Shown here in pieces: positions 60,127 to 64,000 of a stretch of 64,000 nucleotides of DNA. The stretch comes from Ursus arctos (lineage: Eukaryota; Chordata; Mammalia; Carnivora; Ursidae), in NCBI RefSeq assembly GCF_023065955.2, contig NW_026623078.1, forward strand, positions 7,140,199 through 7,204,198. Reading direction: 5' to 3'. Within the stretch, counting starts at the first letter, position 1; each line of letters begins with the position of its first letter. The position numbers were made by a program, and so were the translations under genes. The notes below the pieces were generated by a model. The model was not told the origin of the DNA, searched no databases, and saw only the letters and a list, made by a program, of their open reading frames with translations.

Positions 60127-60221
60127 TTTTTAAGTAATCTCTATGCCCAACATGGGGCTTGAACTCACCACTCTGAGATCAAGAGTCACATACTCCACCC
60201 ACTGAGCCAGTCAGGCACCCC
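60127..60221 (-). mobile_element. Short tRNA-like SINE (head only), minus
   Basis: About 95 bp: ttttaagtaatctctatgcc, ggggcttgaactcaccactc, actgagccagtcaggcaccc. It has the tRNA-derived part but no CT-rich body. Flanked by a perfect gaaaaatactgaatt duplication (60112-60126 and 60222-60236), so the short form is a complete insertion, not a broken copy. Confidence 0.88.
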
Positions 60222-60251
60222 GAAAAATACTGAATTAAAAAAGCAAAACTT

Positions 60252-60440
60252 GGGGTACCAGGGTGCCTCAATTGTAAGCATCTGCTTTTGGCTTAAGTCA
60301 TGATCCCGTCGTGGGATAGAGCCCCACATCGGGCTCCCTGCTCAGTGGGAAACTTGCTTCTCCCTCTCCTTCTGCCTGCCACTCCCCCTGCTTGTTCTCT
60401 ATCTTTCTCTCTCTCTCATCAAATAAATAAATAAAATATT
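60252..60440 (+). mobile_element. CAN-SINE, plus
   Basis: Head ggggtaccagggtgcctcaa (diverged), then aagcatctgcttttggctta, gatagagccccacatcgggc, tail aaataaataaataaaatatt. The target duplication is unclear. Confidence 0.88.
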
Positions 60441-60829
60441 TATCAACAAACAAACCAAACCAAAACTTAAAAATATTGACAATCTGGAGAGACAACATGA
60501 AACTCCTAAGTCAATTTTTTTGGAAGTCTGAATGGCAAGCACTAAAGTCATTCATGTTCACAGTGCACTTGCCTATAGTTTAAATCCGTATGCATCATGG
60601 CAATGCCTGGCTGAAGAGATGGAGAGATGGGAACCCAGGGCTCACATCAAGTTGAAGGAACTTCATAGGGGAACCCTTAGTGGTCTTCATCCTCAAAGAA
60701 GTATGAACCAGAACTAAACCTGACCACCATTCAGAGGAAAACCAAAAATTAGCCATCCCTGGAAGTTCGTGACCATGGTTCAACTGTTGCTTGAATTTAC
60801 ACATACCATTTTCTCCAACTGCCCCAATA

Positions 60830-61050
60830 TATTGTCGGGGTCTGTGGGAGAGTGGAATGGGAAGTTATTGCTTAATGGGTACAGAGCTTCAGTTTGGGAT
60901 GATGAAAAGGTTCTGGAGATGAATGTTGGTGATGGTTCCATTATAATGTGAATGAACTTAATGTTTCAGGACTGTATACTTTAAAATGGTTAAAATGGTC
61001 ATTTTTATGTTATGTGTATTTAACCACAACACAAAATATTGTAAAACCAA
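60830..61050 (+). mobile_element. Old L1 3'-end-like fragment
   Basis: gaatgggaagttattgctta, gatgaaaaggttctggagat, gtatactttaaaatggttaa and tatgtgtatttaaccacaac match the usual old L1 terminal order. Confidence 0.65.
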
Positions 61051-61054
61051 GAAA

Positions 61055-63460
61055 AAGAGGTAATAGAGGAAAAAAACCTAAAAGTACTCAAATAATACAA
61101 AAGAAAGCAAGAAAGAAGAAACAAAGAACAGATAGGACAGACAGAAAACAAATATTCTACCAGTAATTAAGGATTAGAAGCAAAAATTTACAGATGTCAC
61201 ATGTGTGAAGAAAACACACTCCCAGGATACAATGTATGTTGTAAACATTTTCTATATTTCACAGTGAAAAAGATTTCTCCCAAAACAAAAAATTCTCTCC
61301 AAATCACACAGACACCTCACCATTGCCTTTGAGACATTATTCCCGCCCTCACGCTGGGGGCCAATTTAACCCAAACTGTATGAAAACTATGGATAAAGAA
61401 AGGATGTCACACCAAGCAGTCTTGGGGGAGTCATAAGCCATCCCAAGGGGAGACTGAAGACTTCACAATAGTCTAAGATGAAACTTTAATTGCACCCTCG
61501 AGTCTCAACAATACACTCTTCACCTTTATTCATCAGTATCCCCATCTTGAAATCTCCTCATGAGGTTCAGATCTACAGCAAAAGTAACGAATATATAAGT
61601 CACCTGTTAAATTTGCTCTGCTGAGTGAGACAAATAAAAGATCTGGGTGTCTGGGGGTGATTGAGGTCTCTTAGACAGCTCTTCATGAAAATATCAATAT
61701 GTCAATTGAGGCCCACACCTCAAGGATGGATTATAGGGCTGTGCTTCTTTTCACTGTTGCCCAACATAAGTACCCTATTGCTATAACTGTTTCTTTTGAA
61801 CACTTCAGGAAGGGAAGAAAGGGAGTTGCAACCGTTACATTTGTATATCCCAGGGTTCTCAGGGTCAGGCCGCTGCATTTTTAGTGCACATAAAGGGAAG
61901 AGAGGAATCAATGAGAAGATACAGACTCAGTGTTTATTCCCAGCTTTCTCCACATGTAGCCCTATCATGAAGGGTAAGTAACTTTTCTGTCTAGGCATCA
62001 CTGCATTTTTTCTAAGACAGCTACAAGAGGATGCTAGCTCCAGTAAAATCTCATTTTAATATTAATACATTTTTGCAAACTTGTGTGGATTTTATGTCTC
62101 TGGATATGTGATTTTATCCACAGTATCTCCAGTAACTTAATAATAAGTTGTGTTACATGAACTGTTGACTCCAGGGCCCAAGACTCAGATCACCTGCAGC
62201 TTAACAATCCCTAAAAATGTCTTGCCTAATGATTCACAAAGGAATGCCTCATTATTCAGAAATTTGATAAGTTACATAATTTGGTATTAGAAGGCTGTTC
62301 AGTGTTGTGTTCAATAACTTATTTTCTACATACAACACCCCAAATTAAATATAACTTATCCCCCTTAACTCTTATGTACATCACAGGTAATGTAGTGCCC
62401 TTCCTTTAACCATTTATTTTCTATATCTTGAGTTATTAACACTACCATGTTTTAATGTCTTTTTCCTTTATATCAGACAAAGCTCTATGTTAAGAGCCAG
62501 AATATATAAGAAAGACAGTAAAATAAATCTGAGCTAAAAGAGAGCTACCCAGAGCTCTGCTGTGTGATACACTGAAACTTAATGACTTTTTAATGTTTCT
62601 TAGGTTCATTTAATATAGTTTTTCATTTAGGTTTATAAATGTATGCTGAAAATTTTATCCTAGCTACTTTGTAATCATATTTGTTGGTAGTGTTAACAAC
62701 AGCTATGAATTTTCTCATGTCTAATTATTCCAGGAATTGTACCAGGTATATGTATTCAACAGTATTTGCCCAAGAGCTCAGAAAAATAGGTGTTAACTTG
62801 CTCAAGAGCACAGAGTATGTCATATGGTAATTGATCCTAAATCAGTGTGATGTTATCATTTATTTTCCTTTAAGTACAATGATAGAAGAGGACCACTGAG
62901 TTATATAGTACTAGATTGAGTCAATCAGTTGTGAACCTGATCCAGCTATAGTATGTCACCACGTAGCTATTGCCAGAGTGGGTGATCTCCTCCTTCCTCA
63001 CCAAACCAGGTGCTTTTCTCCTAAAACCACACTCTCAGTCCTTCGTAATAAAGCCCATTTTTCTTTCTAGATTATATGTATAGCAGCTCCACTCCATTGC
63101 TGGACCATCCAAACAAAGAAAGCATCTACGTTGATCTCCTAAGTGCCCAGGATGGGTTTGAAAATCATTTGGTAGGGAAAATCAACAGGATATGGTGACT
63201 GCCTGCCTATGGGAGGTGACAGAATTAGAAAATGTCTTGAATGATCAAGTTTCTGGCTTTGGCAAATGTCAAGAGTGGAGCCACGCACCAAGAAACATAC
63301 AAAAGGGAGAGGGAGCTCTTATAAAGGAAAAGATGGCATAAGAAGTATTGAGCAGAATGGTGATTATAGATTTGAAAATATAAAAGAGCAAATGACTAAG
63401 GAGGCTTATATTTAGAATGGGCACTGACATGACAGGGATATGAGGCAAGAAGGGATTAGT
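61055..63460. other. Unassigned intergenic sequence
   Basis: No gene recognised. gggtaagtaac at 61978 resembles the donor of the OR11G units and is followed by ttttctaagacagct, as in those units, but the rest does not align convincingly. Remaining text is AT-rich with no named repeat. Confidence 0.3.
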
Positions 63461-63475
63461 AGGCCACAGGTTTAA

Positions 63476-63666
63476 GATTTTTTTTTTAATTTATATATTT
63501 GACAGAGATAGACAGCCAGCAAGAGAGGGAACACAAGCAGGGGGAGTGGGAGAGGAAGAAGCAAGCTCCCAGCAGAGGAGCCCGATGTGGGACTCGATCC
63601 CAGAACGCTGGGATCACGCCCTGAGCCGAAGGCAGACGCCTAACGACTGCGCTACCCAGGCGCCCC
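63476..63666 (-). mobile_element. Young CAN-SINE, minus
   Basis: T-run and ttgacagagatagacagcca at the tail side; head side ctacccaggcgcccc. Flanked by a perfect aggccacaggtttaa duplication (63461-63475 and 63667-63681). Confidence 0.95.
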
Positions 63667-63799
63667 AGGCCACAGGTTTAAATGTGACCTTGCTACACGT
63701 TTGGTCAGAGTCACTAAGACTGTCTGATGATGCTCAGAGTGGGTACTCCATGATAGTTCATGAACTCAGTAGATTAGCTTTTTGGTGATAAGATGGCAA

Positions 63800-63995
63800 G
63801 TCTGAAATTTATTCAACCACTAATTCATTCAATAAATGCCTACTATGCACTATAAACTCAGTCAACTGAGAATATAAAGATAAATTAATGTCATTCATTA
63901 ATTATAGAAGTTTTCAATCTAGGGGGAAACAAATACATGATTTCATCATTATGGCACATGATCTAGTGGAGACATATATAACATGCTATAGAAAT
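63800..63995 (+). repeat. L2-like fragment at the window edge
   Basis: aattcattcaataaatgcct, actatgcactataaactcag and ggggaaacaaatacatgatt follow the L2-like order and probably continue beyond the window. Confidence 0.5.
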
Positions 63996-64000
63996 ATTAA

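Overview
This is mammalian nuclear DNA: AT-rich, with single-exon olfactory receptor (OR) genes set in long intergenic stretches packed with L1 and tRNA-derived SINE insertions. The SINEs are carnivoran (CAN-SINE type) with internal Pol III boxes and target-site duplications. The youngest copies open with GGGCGCCTGGGTGGCACAG and carry a 'CTCCGCTATGAGCCTGCTTC' body. From memory this fits an arctoid carnivoran, most likely a bear or giant panda, rather than dog or cat.

Five OR coding exons are present, all of family 11 (class II, tetrapod type). (1) 473-1441, minus strand, open, with several unusual residues. (2) 16709-17653, plus, open, but the expected ATG reads ACG. (3) 28396-29322, plus, OR11G-type pseudogene: ACG start and two stops. 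(4) 39379-40298, plus, OR11G-type pseudogene: 18-bp deletion, frameshift, damaged splice acceptor. (5) 51616-52551, plus, intact OR11G2-like gene. In human, OR11G and OR11H genes lie together at 14q11.2, so this is probably the carnivoran counterpart of that cluster.

Copies 3-5 sit in three diverged tandem units of about 11-12 kb spacing (about 23.5-29.5 kb, 34.1-40.5 kb, 45.4-52.6 kb). Each has, in the same order, a TATA-like element, an old MIR, a short splice-bounded exon with a GTRAGTARCAA donor, an intron of 3-4.3 kb holding old L2-like sequence, then the coding exon. The 5' 440-550 bp of the coding exons are about 97-98% alike by hand count, whereas the 3' part and flanks are far more diverged. 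That pattern suggests gene conversion among the copies.

The rest is mainly retroposon history: an old minus-strand L1 at 3.5-10 kb split by a plus-strand L1 with a perfect 16-bp duplication, a three-layer L1/SINE/SINE nest at 57-58 kb, a SINE inserted in the first bases of another at 41.6 kb, and a truncated U4 snRNA retropseudogene at 21.2 kb. I found no non-OR protein gene, no CRISPR array and no clear endogenous retrovirus. The most interesting signal is OR family evolution (conversion, start-codon loss, decay), not a new molecular system.
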